Assembly (NCBI RefSeq): GCF_030323145.1
Contig: NZ_CP100470.1
Span: 4,691,001 to 4,755,000, forward strand
Reading direction: 5' to 3'
From: Mesorhizobium sp. C432A
GTDB lineage: Bacteria; Pseudomonadota; Alphaproteobacteria; Rhizobiales; Rhizobiaceae
DNA length: 64,000 bases
Shown here piece after piece: positions 28,480 to 39,030 of this stretch (positions are counted from its first letter, which is position 1; every line of letters begins with the position of its first letter). Position numbers and translations under genes: made by a program. Below the pieces are notes generated by a model. That model was not told the origin of the DNA and searched no databases. It saw only the letters and a program-made list of their open reading frames with translations.

Positions 28480-29391
28480 ATGACAGTCGCGCTCGAACGC
28501 CCCGCCATCGCAGCAGCCAAGCCCGCCAGACGCCGGCGCTTCTCCATCAGTGCCGTCACGCCCTACCTCCAATCGGCGCCGCTGGCGCTCATCCTCGGTG
28601 CGTTCCTGCTCTTGCCAATCATCATGATCGTCGTCGTCTCCTTCTGGGATTATGACTTCGCCGCCATGTATCCGGATTTCCTGACGACGAACTATTTCGA
28701 CGTGCTGGGATCATGGGTCACCTGGAAGACCTATCTCAACACCATCAAATTCGCTGCCATCGTCTGGGCCCTGACCTTGTTCATCGGCTTCTGGGTGGCC
28801 TATTTCCTCGCCTTCCATATCCGCACCACCGCCATGCAGATGGTGCTGTTCCTTGTCTGCACGGTGCCGTTCCTGACCTCCAACATCATCCGCATGATCT
28901 CGTGGATCCCGGTGCTTGGCCGCAACGGGTTGATCAACTCGGCGCTGGTGCAGTTGGGGCTGGTGCCAAAACCCATCGAATGGCTGCTCTATTCGGAATT
29001 CGCCGTGGTGCTGGCCATGGTGCATCTCTACACGCTGTTCATGGTAACGCCGATCTTCAACACGTTGATGCGCATCGACCGCTCGCTGGTCGAGGCCGCG
29101 CGCGATGCCGGCGCGTCCGGCTGGCAGGTCTTGTGGAACGTCGTCATCCCGCTGGCCAAGCCCGGCATGGCGATCGGCACCATCTTCGTCGTCACGCTGG
29201 TGATGGCCGATTTCTCCACTGTGCAGGTGATGTCGGGCGGCCAGAGCGCGTCGGTCGCACTGATGATGAAGAACCAGATGTCGCTGCTGCAGTATCCCGC
29301 AGCCGCCGCCAATGCCGTAGTGTTGCTGGTGTTGGTACTGTTGATGGTCGCGGGCATCCTGCGCATCGTCGACATCCGCAAGGAGCTTTGA
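28480..29391 (+). CDS. ABC transporter permease (PotB-like)
   Basis: A 303-residue inner-membrane protein with about six transmembrane helices. The first spans PLALILGAFLLLPIIMIVVV near residues 34-53. The cytoplasmic EAA loop that docks the ATPase is LVEAARDAGASGWQVLWNV. GGAGG precedes the ATG by 9 bp, right after repeat B1. It pairs with the next permease gene, which starts 1 bp after its stop. Confidence 0.92.
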   Translation: MTVALERPAIAAAKPARRRRFSISAVTPYLQSAPLALILGAFLLLPIIMIVVVSFWDYDFAAMYPDFLTTNYFDVLGSWVTWKTYLNTIKFAAIVWALTLFIGFWVAYFLAFHIRTTAMQMVLFLVCTVPFLTSNIIRMISWIPVLGRNGLINSALVQLGLVPKPIEWLLYSEFAVVLAMVHLYTLFMVTPIFNTLMRIDRSLVEAARDAGASGWQVLWNVVIPLAKPGMAIGTIFVVTLVMADFSTVQVMSGGQSASVALMMKNQMSLLQYPAAAANAVVLLVLVLLMVAGILRIVDIRKEL

Positions 29392-29392
29392 G

Positions 29393-30211
<819 letters not shown>

Positions 30212-30213
30212 TT

Positions 30214-30960
30214 GTGCAGATACTGGTGGTGAACCCCAACACGACGGCGAGCATGACCGAGACGATCGCGGCGGCGGCGCGCGGCGTTGCCGGCGCCGGG
30301 ACCGAGGTGATCGCGGTCACCTCCTCGATGGGCCCGGCCTCGATCGAGGGCTATTATGACGAGGCATTGGCCGTGCCCGGCCTTTTGATGGAGATCGCCG
30401 CCGGCGAACGTGCCGGGGCTCAGGCCGCCATCATCGCCTGCTTCGACGATACCGGCCTGGATGCGGCACGCGCCATGGCCTCCATTCCGGTCATCGGCAT
30501 CTGCGAGGCCGCACTCAGTGTCGCCTCCTACATTGCCCAGCGCTTCACAGTGGTGACGACCACCGAACGCTCGCGTGTCCCTGTCGAGGGGCTGGTGCAG
30601 CGCTATGGCATGGCCGGGCGTGCCCGCGTGCGCGCCGCCGACATTCCCGTACTCTCGCTTGAAGACGCTGCTTCCGGCGCTGTCGAGAAACTGCGCGCCG
30701 AGATCGCCCGCGCCATAGCGGAAGACCGCGCCGAGGCCATCGTGCTCGGCTGCGCCGGCATGGCCGACCTGGCACACCGGTTGCAGCAAGAGTTCGACCT
30801 GCCCGTCATCGACGGCGTCGGCGCCGCCCTCAAACAGGCCGAGGCGCTGATCGCATTGGGCCTGTCGACCTCGAAGCGCGGCTCCTATGCCAGTCCGCTG
30901 GCCAAGCCCTATCGCGGCGTGCTGAAATCCTTCTCGCCGGGGGTGGTCGCCGCGGAGTGA
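30214..30960 (+). CDS. hydantoin racemase-like Asp/Glu racemase family protein
   Basis: A 248-residue cofactor-independent racemase. The opening QILVVNPNTTASMTE is the hallmark of the hydantoin racemase/HyuE group. The two active-site cysteines are in IIACFDDTG and VLGCAGMADL. A GTG at 30214 with AGGG 7 nt upstream is preferred over the TTG at 30208. Placement in an importer operon suggests the imported compound is a hydantoin, ureide or similar chiral ring compound. Allantoin racemases belong to the same family and cannot be excluded. Confidence 0.85.
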   Translation: MQILVVNPNTTASMTETIAAAARGVAGAGTEVIAVTSSMGPASIEGYYDEALAVPGLLMEIAAGERAGAQAAIIACFDDTGLDAARAMASIPVIGICEAALSVASYIAQRFTVVTTTERSRVPVEGLVQRYGMAGRARVRAADIPVLSLEDAASGAVEKLRAEIARAIAEDRAEAIVLGCAGMADLAHRLQQEFDLPVIDGVGAALKQAEALIALGLSTSKRGSYASPLAKPYRGVLKSFSPGVVAAE

Positions 30961-30965
30961 ACGCT

Positions 30966-31802
30966 ATGAAGCCTACCGTCCGCGCATTGTCTCCGCCGGA
31001 ACTTACCGTTCTCATCGACTGGGCGGCGGCTGAAGGCTGGAACCCTGGCCTTGACGATGCCGCGGCGTTCCGGCCAACCGATCCTGAAGGGTTCATCGGC
31101 GCTTTTGTCGACAACGAGATGACCGCCGCCATCTCGGCTGTCGCCTATGGCGGCAACTTCGGTTTCATCGGTCTCTACATCTGCCGACCAGACATGCGCG
31201 GCAAAGGCCATGGCAAAGCAGTCTGGAATGCGGGCATGGCCAGGCTGGCCGGCCGAACGGTCGGCCTCGACGGGGTCGCCGCGCAGCTGGCGAATTATCG
31301 CCGCACGGGATTCAGCTCGGCGTACGAAACCATCCGCTTCAGCGGCCGTATCGCGACCCCGCCCGTCCGAAGCGAAGGGGTGCGCATGATAACCACGCAA
31401 CTCGTGCCCGACATCATCGTCTATGACGCCCGCTGTTTCCCCGCGCCTCGACGAGCCTTCCTGCACCGCTGGGCGCAGCCGCCGCATTGCGGGTTCGCCG
31501 CGATCAGTTCACTCGGCACCATAGGCTACGCCGTGGCTCGTCCCTGCCGTTCGGGTTACAAGATCGGCCCGCTGTTTGCCGACGACACCGAGACGGCGAT
31601 GCAGCTCATGGGCAGTCTGGCTGCCGCATGCGAAGGTGGCGACCTGCATATCGACGTTCCTGCCGAAAATTTCGATTTCACCAAGGCGCTTGCAGCGATT
31701 GGTTTCAGGCCGACCTTCACCACCACGCGCATGTACAAGGGCCCGCCTCCGAAGGTCGACTCGCGCCGAATATTTGGCGTGACGACCCTGGAGTTGGGGT
31801 AG
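30966..31802 (+). CDS. tandem GNAT-domain acetyltransferase
   Basis: A 278-residue protein with an N-terminal GNAT domain and a C-terminal GNAT-like half. In the first, RPDMRGKGHGKAVW (about 75-88) is the acetyl-CoA P-loop and NYRRTGF follows it. The second half is of the YitH/HolE type (about 140-270, with GYKIGPLFADD and ALAAIGFRPT). The ATG at 30966 is used; a GTG at 30957 overlaps the racemase stop. It ends the ABC/racemase operon and may acylate the racemised product, but no substrate can be shown. Confidence 0.82.
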   Translation: MKPTVRALSPPELTVLIDWAAAEGWNPGLDDAAAFRPTDPEGFIGAFVDNEMTAAISAVAYGGNFGFIGLYICRPDMRGKGHGKAVWNAGMARLAGRTVGLDGVAAQLANYRRTGFSSAYETIRFSGRIATPPVRSEGVRMITTQLVPDIIVYDARCFPAPRRAFLHRWAQPPHCGFAAISSLGTIGYAVARPCRSGYKIGPLFADDTETAMQLMGSLAAACEGGDLHIDVPAENFDFTKALAAIGFRPTFTTTRMYKGPPPKVDSRRIFGVTTLELG

Positions 31803-31900
31803 ATCCCGGCGCCGGCTGACAGGCTTGGTTTTTCGGGAGCCGGCGGGCGATGGACGAGCCGATCCGTAGTAGCGCCGCCTAAGTCGAATTGTCTGATGTC

Positions 31901-34117
31901 TCAGGCGGCGCTACGTCGTCCCGGCACGGGGTTACCCGGCGTCTCGTGGCCGATCGGCGTCACCAGAGTGAGGTCGGGATAGCCGCTTTCGATCAGCTCG
32001 ACGGCGGCCTGCGCCACCTCATCGTCCGCCTGCAGCATGGACATGAAGACCTCGGTGCTGTCGCCGACCAGTCGGCTGATGCCTTGCGCATCGGCCGGTC
32101 CGCATTCGACGATGACCAGATCATAGGCGGTGGTCAGCGACTGCATGATGATCGGCAGCCGGTCGGCGGCGCGCATGGCGCGCACCGGATCGGCGGTGCC
32201 GACGGGAACGACGTGGCAGTCCGAATAGAGGTCGGCGTGGATGACGTCGCTGAACTGCGCTTCCGAAGCCAGCAGATTGGTGATGCCGGGGAAAAGTCCG
32301 CTGTCCAGCATCGGCCGCGACGCCGCGCCCGATGCGGTCAGATCGAGCAGCAACACGCGCAGGCCGGCGTCGGAGACTTCGCGCGCTACCAGCACTGCCG
32401 AGGCCGCCGCCTCATCGCCTTCGGGCGAGACGAAGATGGCGCGCGCAGCACCGCTGGCGATCAGCTTCTCCGCCGCCTTCTCGACATCGATCTCGCCAAG
32501 GCTGGAGCGGACAGGTTCAGGTTCGGCTTGCGGTTCGGAACCGGCAGCCGCTGCTCCTTCCAGCACTGAAGGAGCCGGCTCGGGCTCTGGCACCAGTTCA
32601 GACTCCACGGTCGTCGGCTGATCGTCCACTTCCACGACCTCAGGAGCCGGTTCCGGGTGGACGACCGGCGCCGACATTGCCGGCATCGCAACCTGCTCGA
32701 TACGCTCGAAGCGCGCCCCTGGGGCCGGACGCATGGCGCGGCCGGAAAACAGCTCCTGCAGCAGCGTGATGACCGACATCAGCAGCAGCGAGCCGACTAA
32801 GGCGGCGCCGACGATCGGCACGAGCTTGGGGAAATAGGGTTCCGACGGCACGCGCGCCTCGGAAAACACGCTGGCATCGACCGGCAGGTAATTCTTGCGC
32901 GAGGACACTTCGCGGAAGCTCGCCATATAGGATTCAAGCTGCTGGCGCCGGACGTTCGCCTCGCGCTGCAGCGCATCCAGCTGGACCTGCTCCTCGCCGG
33001 CCCGCGACGACGCCGCTTTCAGCTTGTTGACGTCCGATATCAGCTGGTTTTCGCGCGCCTGGGCGGTCTGCGCCTGCGTCAGCAACCCGCGCATGATTTT
33101 TTGCGCTTCGTTGCGGATCTGGCCGTCGAGATCGGCAAGCTGCGACCTCATCGCCCGCAGGCGGGGATGGTTGTCGAGCAAGGTGGTGGAAAGATCGGCG
33201 ATGTTGGTTCTGAGCTCGATCTGACGCTCACGCAGCCGCTGGATCAGATCGGAAGACAGCACTTCGGGTACAGCGTCCAGCGAACCGCCATTCTGCAAAG
33301 CCTGGCGCACCCTTTCGGCCGTTGCCTCAGCCGAGGCGCGGCTGGCGCGCACACGCGACAGCTCGCTCGATAATTCGGACAATTGCTGTGTCGCCAGCAC
33401 CGAATTGTTGCCAGCCATCAACAGGTCCGACTGAGCGGAGCGGAAGGCCGCGACCTTGGCCTCTGCATCCCTGACCTGCTTCTGCAGCTCCTCGATCTCC
33501 GGCCCGAGGAAGGCGGTCGCGGCGGCGTTCGACTTGGTCTTGGCATCCGCCTGGTAGGCCAGGTAGGCCTTAGCAATGGCGTTCGGAATGTCGGCGGCAA
33601 GCTGGGGATCTTCAGAGGAAAATTCGACGGCGATGACGCGGGTCTTTTCCACGCCATAAACATTGAGCTTGTCGCGCATCTTCGTCAGCACGCGCTCTTC
33701 GAGCGGAATTTCTTCCGGATCGCTCTTCAGCCCGGCAATGACCAGGAGCCGGGTGACCGGCGACATGCCGAGCGCATCGTTGAACTCGGGCTTGTCGCCC
33801 AGCTTAAGGTCGGCAGCCACCTGCTTGAGAATGTCGGACGAGGAAATGACCTGAACCTCGGTTGCTACACCTTCCGCATCGAGCACAGGTTTGTCGTCTT
33901 CATTGGTGCCGGCAGGCCGCGTATAGGCCGATTCGCTCAACTGGATTTTCAGCTGCGTCGTGGCCTTATAATGCGGCGTGGCAAGCCACGCGAACGCGAA
34001 GGCGAGACCAGTGACGAGAAGCGTGATCACAAGAATGCGCAGCCAGTTCCGCGCCAGGCTGGCGAAGAGCTGTCTCAGGTCGACATCGACATCTGCGGCC
34101 GCGGACTGGTCGGACAT
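31901..34117 (-). CDS. Wzz/GumC-type polysaccharide co-polymerase with degenerate kinase domain
   Basis: A 738-residue inner-membrane protein that controls exopolysaccharide chain length. The first helix is at about 27-46, then the periplasmic Wzz domain, coiled coil about 200-400, and a second helix about 433-455 after the Pro-rich VPSEPYFP motif. A Pro/Glu-rich linker (about 485-535) leads to a BY-kinase-like domain (about 545-725). That domain has lost its Walker A: SPEGDEAAAS stands at 564-573 without the P-loop Gly-Lys-Ser/Thr. LLLDLTASG replaces Walker A', VIVECGP replaces Walker B, and no Tyr cluster ends the protein. It should not phosphorylate. Divergent from the wza-like gene. Confidence 0.9.
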   Translation of the reverse strand: MSDQSAAADVDVDLRQLFASLARNWLRILVITLLVTGLAFAFAWLATPHYKATTQLKIQLSESAYTRPAGTNEDDKPVLDAEGVATEVQVISSSDILKQVAADLKLGDKPEFNDALGMSPVTRLLVIAGLKSDPEEIPLEERVLTKMRDKLNVYGVEKTRVIAVEFSSEDPQLAADIPNAIAKAYLAYQADAKTKSNAAATAFLGPEIEELQKQVRDAEAKVAAFRSAQSDLLMAGNNSVLATQQLSELSSELSRVRASRASAEATAERVRQALQNGGSLDAVPEVLSSDLIQRLRERQIELRTNIADLSTTLLDNHPRLRAMRSQLADLDGQIRNEAQKIMRGLLTQAQTAQARENQLISDVNKLKAASSRAGEEQVQLDALQREANVRRQQLESYMASFREVSSRKNYLPVDASVFSEARVPSEPYFPKLVPIVGAALVGSLLLMSVITLLQELFSGRAMRPAPGARFERIEQVAMPAMSAPVVHPEPAPEVVEVDDQPTTVESELVPEPEPAPSVLEGAAAAGSEPQAEPEPVRSSLGEIDVEKAAEKLIASGAARAIFVSPEGDEAAASAVLVAREVSDAGLRVLLLDLTASGAASRPMLDSGLFPGITNLLASEAQFSDVIHADLYSDCHVVPVGTADPVRAMRAADRLPIIMQSLTTAYDLVIVECGPADAQGISRLVGDSTEVFMSMLQADDEVAQAAVELIESGYPDLTLVTPIGHETPGNPVPGRRSAA

Positions 34118-34199
34118 GCATTCCTGCTCCGGACATGAGGCTAGATGGTAGCGTAAACAACTATGGTAACTCAGCCGTTAAGATCGCGGTAAGCAGCTG

Positions 34200-34339
34200 T
34201 TAGGGTTTGCTGACATCCGGTAAACAAAGCCAGCAAAACTATACGGCTTTTTGTCGATTGCCGCCAAATCGGCCGCGTCCCTTTACCGGCCATTAACCCT
34301 AACAGGATGATAACGAACCCAGATCCTTAAGGTTTGCCG
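34200..34339. promoter_or_regulatory. AT-rich divergent promoter region with direct repeats
   Basis: Between the Wzz-like and Wza-like genes (264 bp) two 13-bp direct repeats of TTARGGTTTGCYG lie at 34200-34212 and 34327-34339. The region is visibly richer in A/T than its surroundings. Either could be binding sites for an exopolysaccharide regulator; none can be named. Confidence 0.3.
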
Positions 34340-34381
34340 CCGTGTCCTGGCGGCCATAGCGACGAAGGTGTGTGTCCGATC

Positions 34382-34945
34382 ATGAAAAGCGCTGCTGGTC
34401 TGTTTCGCGCTCTGCTGGCCGTGTCGATCCTCGCCGGCTGCTCCAGCTACCGGCCGACGCCGGCGGCCTTCCACGAGGTACTCGACCAGCCCTATCGGCT
34501 CGGCGCCGGCGACCGTGTCCGCGTCACCGTGTTCGAACAGGACGGTCTGACCAACACCTACAGTGTCGATCAGTCCGGCTACATGTCCTTCCCGCTGGTC
34601 GGCGCGGTGCCGGCGCGCGGCCACACGGCCCAGCAGCTGGAAAAAGCGCTCGCCGACAAACTGCGCCAAGGCTATCTGCGCGACCCCGACGTGTCGGTCG
34701 AGATCGATCGCTACCGGCCGATCTTCGTCATGGGCGAAGTGGGCGCCGCCGGCCAGTATTCCTACGTGCCGGGCCTCACCGTGCAGAAGGCCATCGCGAT
34801 TGCCGGCGGTTTCTCGCCGCGCGCCAACCAGGAAAGCGTCGACATCACCCGCGACATCAACGGCAAGGTGATGACAGGCCGGGTGGTTACCTCCGATCCG
34901 CTGCTGCCGGGCGACACGGTCTACGTTCGCGAACGCCTGTTCTGA
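34382..34945 (+). CDS. polysaccharide export lipoprotein (Wza-like, short)
   Basis: A 187-residue outer-membrane lipoprotein. The signal ends in a lipobox, SILAGC, with lipidated Cys20. It has a polysaccharide export (Poly_export) domain, YRLGAGDRVRVTVFEQDGLT to LRDPDVSVEI, then one SLBB-like segment, YRPIFVMGEVGAAGQYSYVPG. It lacks the long extra SLBB repeats and C-terminal helix of E. coli Wza, as in many rhizobial exporters. First gene of the plus-strand exopolysaccharide operon. Confidence 0.9.
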   Translation: MKSAAGLFRALLAVSILAGCSSYRPTPAAFHEVLDQPYRLGAGDRVRVTVFEQDGLTNTYSVDQSGYMSFPLVGAVPARGHTAQQLEKALADKLRQGYLRDPDVSVEIDRYRPIFVMGEVGAAGQYSYVPGLTVQKAIAIAGGFSPRANQESVDITRDINGKVMTGRVVTSDPLLPGDTVYVRERLF

Positions 34946-34952
34946 CATCAAC

Positions 34953-36083
34953 GTGGCGGACCAGCTCAGGATCGTCCACTGCTTTCGCTCACCCGTCGGC
35001 GGGATCTTCCGGCATGTGCGCGACCTGACGGAGGCCCAGCTCGCCGCCGGACATGTTGTCGGCATCGTCTGCGATTCGACCACCGGCGGCGAATACGAGG
35101 AACGCCTGTTCGACCAGATGAAGGACAGCCTGGCGCTCGGCATCCATCGCACGCCGATGCAGCGCCATGTCGGGCCGGGCGACTTCGCCTCGGCCTGGCG
35201 CACTTACAGGATCATCAAGGAATTGCAGCCGGACGTGTTGCACGGACATGGCGCCAAAGGTGGCGCCTATGCCCGTCTGTTCGGCTCATTGTTGCGGGTA
35301 TCTAGGTCTCGCGTAGCCCGCCTCTATTCGCCGCATGGCGGCTCCCTCCACTATGATGAAACGACGACGACCGGGAAGCTGTTCTTCGCGCTCGAGCGCT
35401 TCATGGCGCGCTTCACCGACTGCCTGCTGTTCGTCTCCGACTATGAGCGGCGCACCTATCGCAAGAAGGTCGGCGAACCGCCTATCCCGAACACGCTGGT
35501 CTATAACGGCCTGCGCGCCGCCGAGTTCGAACCGGTGGTCGCACAGCCCGACGCAGCCGACCTGCTCTACATCGGCATGATGCGCGACCTCAAAGGACCT
35601 GACATTTTCATCGACGCGCTGGTGCTGGCCGGGTCCCAGCTTGAGCGCCGCTTGACCGCGGTCATGGTCGGCGATGGCGACGACCTGCCGCGCTACCATG
35701 CGCAGGTGAAACGGCTGGGGCTCGAAAAACAGGTCCGCTTCTTGCCGCCTATGCCAGCCAGGGAGGCCTTTGCACTGGCCGACCTCGTGGTTGTGCCGTC
35801 TCGCGCGGAAGCCATGCCCTATATCGTGCTGGAGACGCTGGCCGCAGGCAGGCCGATGATCGCCACGGCCGTCGGCGGCATTCCCGAAATCTTCGGTGAG
35901 GGATCCCCTGCCCTGATCCGTCCCGATCCGCGCCAACTCGGCGACAAGGTGGGTGAAGCGCTGCGCGATCTCGACGCATACCGGCGCGTCATGCCTGACA
36001 CCGCCAGGCTCAGGGCGCGATTCGGCGCCGATGTGATGGCCGCCGAAATCGAAAAGGCCTATTTCGCCGCGCTCAACAGGTAG
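34953..36083 (+). CDS. glycosyltransferase family 4
   Basis: A 376-residue GT-B enzyme. The N-terminal part has GGIFRHVRDLTEAQLAAGH and HGHGAKGGAYARLFG. The C-terminal nucleotide-sugar site is around LADLVVVPSRAEAMPYIVLETLAAGRPMIATAVGGIPE, the E-x7-E motif of GT4. It would add a sugar to the growing lipid-linked repeat unit on the inner face of the membrane. The GTG start at 34953 is 7 bp after the upstream stop. Confidence 0.92.
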   Translation: MADQLRIVHCFRSPVGGIFRHVRDLTEAQLAAGHVVGIVCDSTTGGEYEERLFDQMKDSLALGIHRTPMQRHVGPGDFASAWRTYRIIKELQPDVLHGHGAKGGAYARLFGSLLRVSRSRVARLYSPHGGSLHYDETTTTGKLFFALERFMARFTDCLLFVSDYERRTYRKKVGEPPIPNTLVYNGLRAAEFEPVVAQPDAADLLYIGMMRDLKGPDIFIDALVLAGSQLERRLTAVMVGDGDDLPRYHAQVKRLGLEKQVRFLPPMPAREAFALADLVVVPSRAEAMPYIVLETLAAGRPMIATAVGGIPEIFGEGSPALIRPDPRQLGDKVGEALRDLDAYRRVMPDTARLRARFGADVMAAEIEKAYFAALNR

Positions 36084-36169
36084 ACGACCGTCCAAAACCA
36101 CAAGTTGTTCTCAAGGTTTTTTTAGCTCTCTTTCTGCTATCGTCATGGCGGAACCTTGTGGGAAACCCG

Positions 36170-37705
36170 ATGAACGAGACCGACCCCACGCGCCGCTTTT
36201 CGGCCGATGCGGTGCGCAAATTCGGCAGTCCTGCCGAGAGCCCCACGCCCGGCGGCATGAACAGTGTTGCCCGCCAGGTCGCCTCGCAATACCGGCGCGA
36301 TACGATGTCGCCGGTCATGGTCAGCGGCGTACTGCGCATCGTCGAATTCGGCTTGCTGTTCCTGTCGGGGCTCGCGCTCTACTTCCATTTTGTCGGCTTC
36401 TTCAACTATCTCGCCTGGCAATATCCGCTGACCATTGCCGCGGCGTCATTCGTGGCCGTGGTGCTGCTCGACGTCAGCGATTGCTACCAGATCTCCGCCT
36501 TGATGCGACCGATCTCCAATCTCGGTCGCGTGCTGATGGTCTGGGCCGGCACCTTCGCGCTGATGGCGCTGACGGCCTTCATCATGAAAATGTCGGAGGA
36601 TTATTCGCGTCTGCTGTTCGGCACCTGGTTTGTCGTCGGCCTGCTTCTGCTGTTCGGCCTCAGGCTGGTGATGTCGAAGCTGATCCGGCGCTGGGCGCGC
36701 AACGGCCGCATGGAACGCCGCGCCGTCATCGTCGGCGGCGGCAAGGCGGCCGAGATGCTGATCCGCTCGGTCGAGAAGCAGCCAGACAACGACATCCGCA
36801 TCTGCGGCATCTTCGATGACCGCGGCGACAAGCGCTCGCCGCCGATCGTGGCCGGCTATCCCAAGCTCGGCACCATTTCGGAGCTGATGGAATTCGCCCG
36901 CATCGCGCGCATCGACATGCTGATCGTGTCGCTGCCGCTGACTGCCGAAACGCGCGTGCTGCAACTGCTGAAGAAGCTCTGGGTGCTGCCGGTCGACATC
37001 CGGCTCTCGGCGCATTCGAACGCTTTGCAGTTTCGCCCGCGCGCCTATTCCTACATCGGCTCGGTGCCGATGCTCGACATCTTCGACAGGCCGATCAACG
37101 ACTGGGATTCGGTCGCCAAGCGCGCCTTCGACATCGTCTTCTCGCTGATCGGCATCATCCTGTTTTCACCGGTGATGCTGGCGACTGCCATCGCCATCAA
37201 GCTCGACAGCAAGGGTCCGGTGCTGTTCAAGCAGAAGCGGCACGGCTTCAACAACGAGATCGTCGAAGTCTACAAATTCCGCTCCATGTATACCGATCGC
37301 TCGGACCCGACCGCCAAGCAGACGGTGACCAAGAACGATCCGCGCGTCACCCGCGTCGGCCGCTTCATCCGCAAGAGCTCGATCGACGAGCTGCCGCAGT
37401 TCTTCAACTCGCTGTTCGGCACGCTGTCGCTGGTTGGCCCGCGCCCGCATGCGATTGCCGCGCAGTCGCACAACCTTCTCTACAACGAGGTGGTCGACGG
37501 CTATTTCGCCCGCCACAAGGTCAAGCCCGGCGTCACCGGCTGGGCGCAGATCAATGGCTGGCGCGGCGAGATGGACACCAATGAGAAGATCCGCATGCGC
37601 ACGGAATACGACCTCTATTACATCGAGAACTGGTCGATGCTGTTCGATCTGCGCATCCTGCTCATGACGCCGCTGCGGCTGCTCAACACGGAAAACGCCT
37701 ATTGA
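36170..37705 (+). CDS. polyprenyl glycosylphosphotransferase (priming enzyme)
   Basis: A 511-residue integral membrane enzyme that moves sugar-1-phosphate, probably glucose or galactose, to undecaprenyl phosphate to start the repeat unit. Four N-terminal helices (about 50-165) precede a Rossmann-like domain (RRAVIVGGGKAAEMLI). A further helix, AFDIVFSLIGIILFSPVML, follows, then the catalytic sugar transferase domain with VYKFRSMYTD, SSIDELPQFFNSL and LVGPRPHA. The ATG at 36170 is preferred over a GTG 12 bp upstream. Confidence 0.93.
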   Translation: MNETDPTRRFSADAVRKFGSPAESPTPGGMNSVARQVASQYRRDTMSPVMVSGVLRIVEFGLLFLSGLALYFHFVGFFNYLAWQYPLTIAAASFVAVVLLDVSDCYQISALMRPISNLGRVLMVWAGTFALMALTAFIMKMSEDYSRLLFGTWFVVGLLLLFGLRLVMSKLIRRWARNGRMERRAVIVGGGKAAEMLIRSVEKQPDNDIRICGIFDDRGDKRSPPIVAGYPKLGTISELMEFARIARIDMLIVSLPLTAETRVLQLLKKLWVLPVDIRLSAHSNALQFRPRAYSYIGSVPMLDIFDRPINDWDSVAKRAFDIVFSLIGIILFSPVMLATAIAIKLDSKGPVLFKQKRHGFNNEIVEVYKFRSMYTDRSDPTAKQTVTKNDPRVTRVGRFIRKSSIDELPQFFNSLFGTLSLVGPRPHAIAAQSHNLLYNEVVDGYFARHKVKPGVTGWAQINGWRGEMDTNEKIRMRTEYDLYYIENWSMLFDLRILLMTPLRLLNTENAY

Positions 37706-38967
37706 GCGCGATTTCCCATGATTTGTCGCAGGCTGCGGTCAACAAGTTGCCGCCCTCGGCGGTCAATGCCAAGCTGATCGCGCTGATATCGTCGGGCGCG
37801 GTGTTTTTCGGCGTCTTCCTGTCAGGCTTCGTCATCGACGAGCCGGCGCCTTACGATCTTTTCATGGTCGGGCTGATCCCGGTGTGGGGGCTGTTTGGAC
37901 TGCGCATATCGCGTGCCGCCGCGCCGCTGCTCGTGCTGCTGATCACGATGAACATCGGCGGCATGATTGCCATGACGCAGATGGCCGATCTCGCCAACAC
38001 ACCGCTCTATCTCGCCGTGTCGCTTTTTCTCGCTTTCACCGCGGTGTTCTTCTCGTCGGTGACTGCGGTGCAGCCCGGCCTCTACCGGCTGATCTTCATC
38101 GCCTATGTCGTCTCCGCGGTGGTGACCTCGCTGCTCGGCATTGCCGGCTATTTCCACGCTTTCCCGGGCGCTGAAATCTTCACCAGATACGACCGCGCCC
38201 AGGGCGCCTTCCAGGATCCGAACGTGTTCGGGCCGTTCCTGGTGCTGCCCGGCATCTATCTGCTCTATCTCCTGTTGACCGGCTCGATCGCGCGCATGCC
38301 GCTTCTGGCGGTGCCGCTGCTGATCATCACCGCCGGCATTTTCTTCTCCTTCTCGCGCGGCGCCTGGGGCATGTTCGCCGTCTCGGCCATCCTGCTCACC
38401 GGCGCCCTGTTCCTGCAAAGCAACAGCGGCAAGTTCCGGCTGCGCGTCATCATCATGAGCATTGCCGCCGTCACCCTGCTGGTGGTCGCCATGGTCGTCA
38501 TCCTGCAGCTGCCCGGCGTCGGCGAGATGTTTTCCAGCCGCGCCCAGCTCGAACAGAGCTACGACACGGCGCGCCTTGGCCGCTTTGCCCGCTACACGAT
38601 CGGCTTCGAGATGGCGCTCGAACATCCGCTCGGCATCGGCCCGCTGGTGTTCGGCACCATTTTCGGCGAAGACACGCACGACATCTGGCTGAAGACGCTG
38701 ATGGATTATGGCTGGCTCGGCTTCGTCTCGTTTCTGTCGCTGACGCTGTGGACGATCGCGGCCGGCTTCCGCATCCTTTTGCGCGACCGGCCGTGGCAGC
38801 CCTATCTGCTCTGCGCCTACGTCGCTTTCATCGGCAATATCGGGCTCGGCACATTCATCGATATCGACCACTGGCGCCATGTCTACCTGCTGCTCGGCCT
38901 GATCTGGGGCGCGATCGCGCTGGAATACAGGCATCAGCGCGGGTTGCGGGCGGTGGCGGCAAGCTAA
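37702..38967 (+). CDS. O-antigen ligase/polymerase family protein (Wzy-like)
   Basis: A 421-residue membrane protein with about ten helices and a large periplasmic loop near residues 290-330. The loop region GFEMALEHPLGIGPLVFG...THDIWLKTLMDYGWLG is the Wzy_C motif with the conserved His. It would polymerise repeat units at the outer face of the inner membrane. The TTG start at 37702 overlaps the priming enzyme stop by 4 bp (TTGA). No Wzx flippase gene is seen here. Confidence 0.88.
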   Translation: MSAISHDLSQAAVNKLPPSAVNAKLIALISSGAVFFGVFLSGFVIDEPAPYDLFMVGLIPVWGLFGLRISRAAAPLLVLLITMNIGGMIAMTQMADLANTPLYLAVSLFLAFTAVFFSSVTAVQPGLYRLIFIAYVVSAVVTSLLGIAGYFHAFPGAEIFTRYDRAQGAFQDPNVFGPFLVLPGIYLLYLLLTGSIARMPLLAVPLLIITAGIFFSFSRGAWGMFAVSAILLTGALFLQSNSGKFRLRVIIMSIAAVTLLVVAMVVILQLPGVGEMFSSRAQLEQSYDTARLGRFARYTIGFEMALEHPLGIGPLVFGTIFGEDTHDIWLKTLMDYGWLGFVSFLSLTLWTIAAGFRILLRDRPWQPYLLCAYVAFIGNIGLGTFIDIDHWRHVYLLLGLIWGAIALEYRHQRGLRAVAAS

Positions 38968-39030
38968 ACCGACGGGAACGCCGCCGAGTTCGGATGACCC
39001 CGCCCTGCTGACGGATTGTCGGGATTTCCT

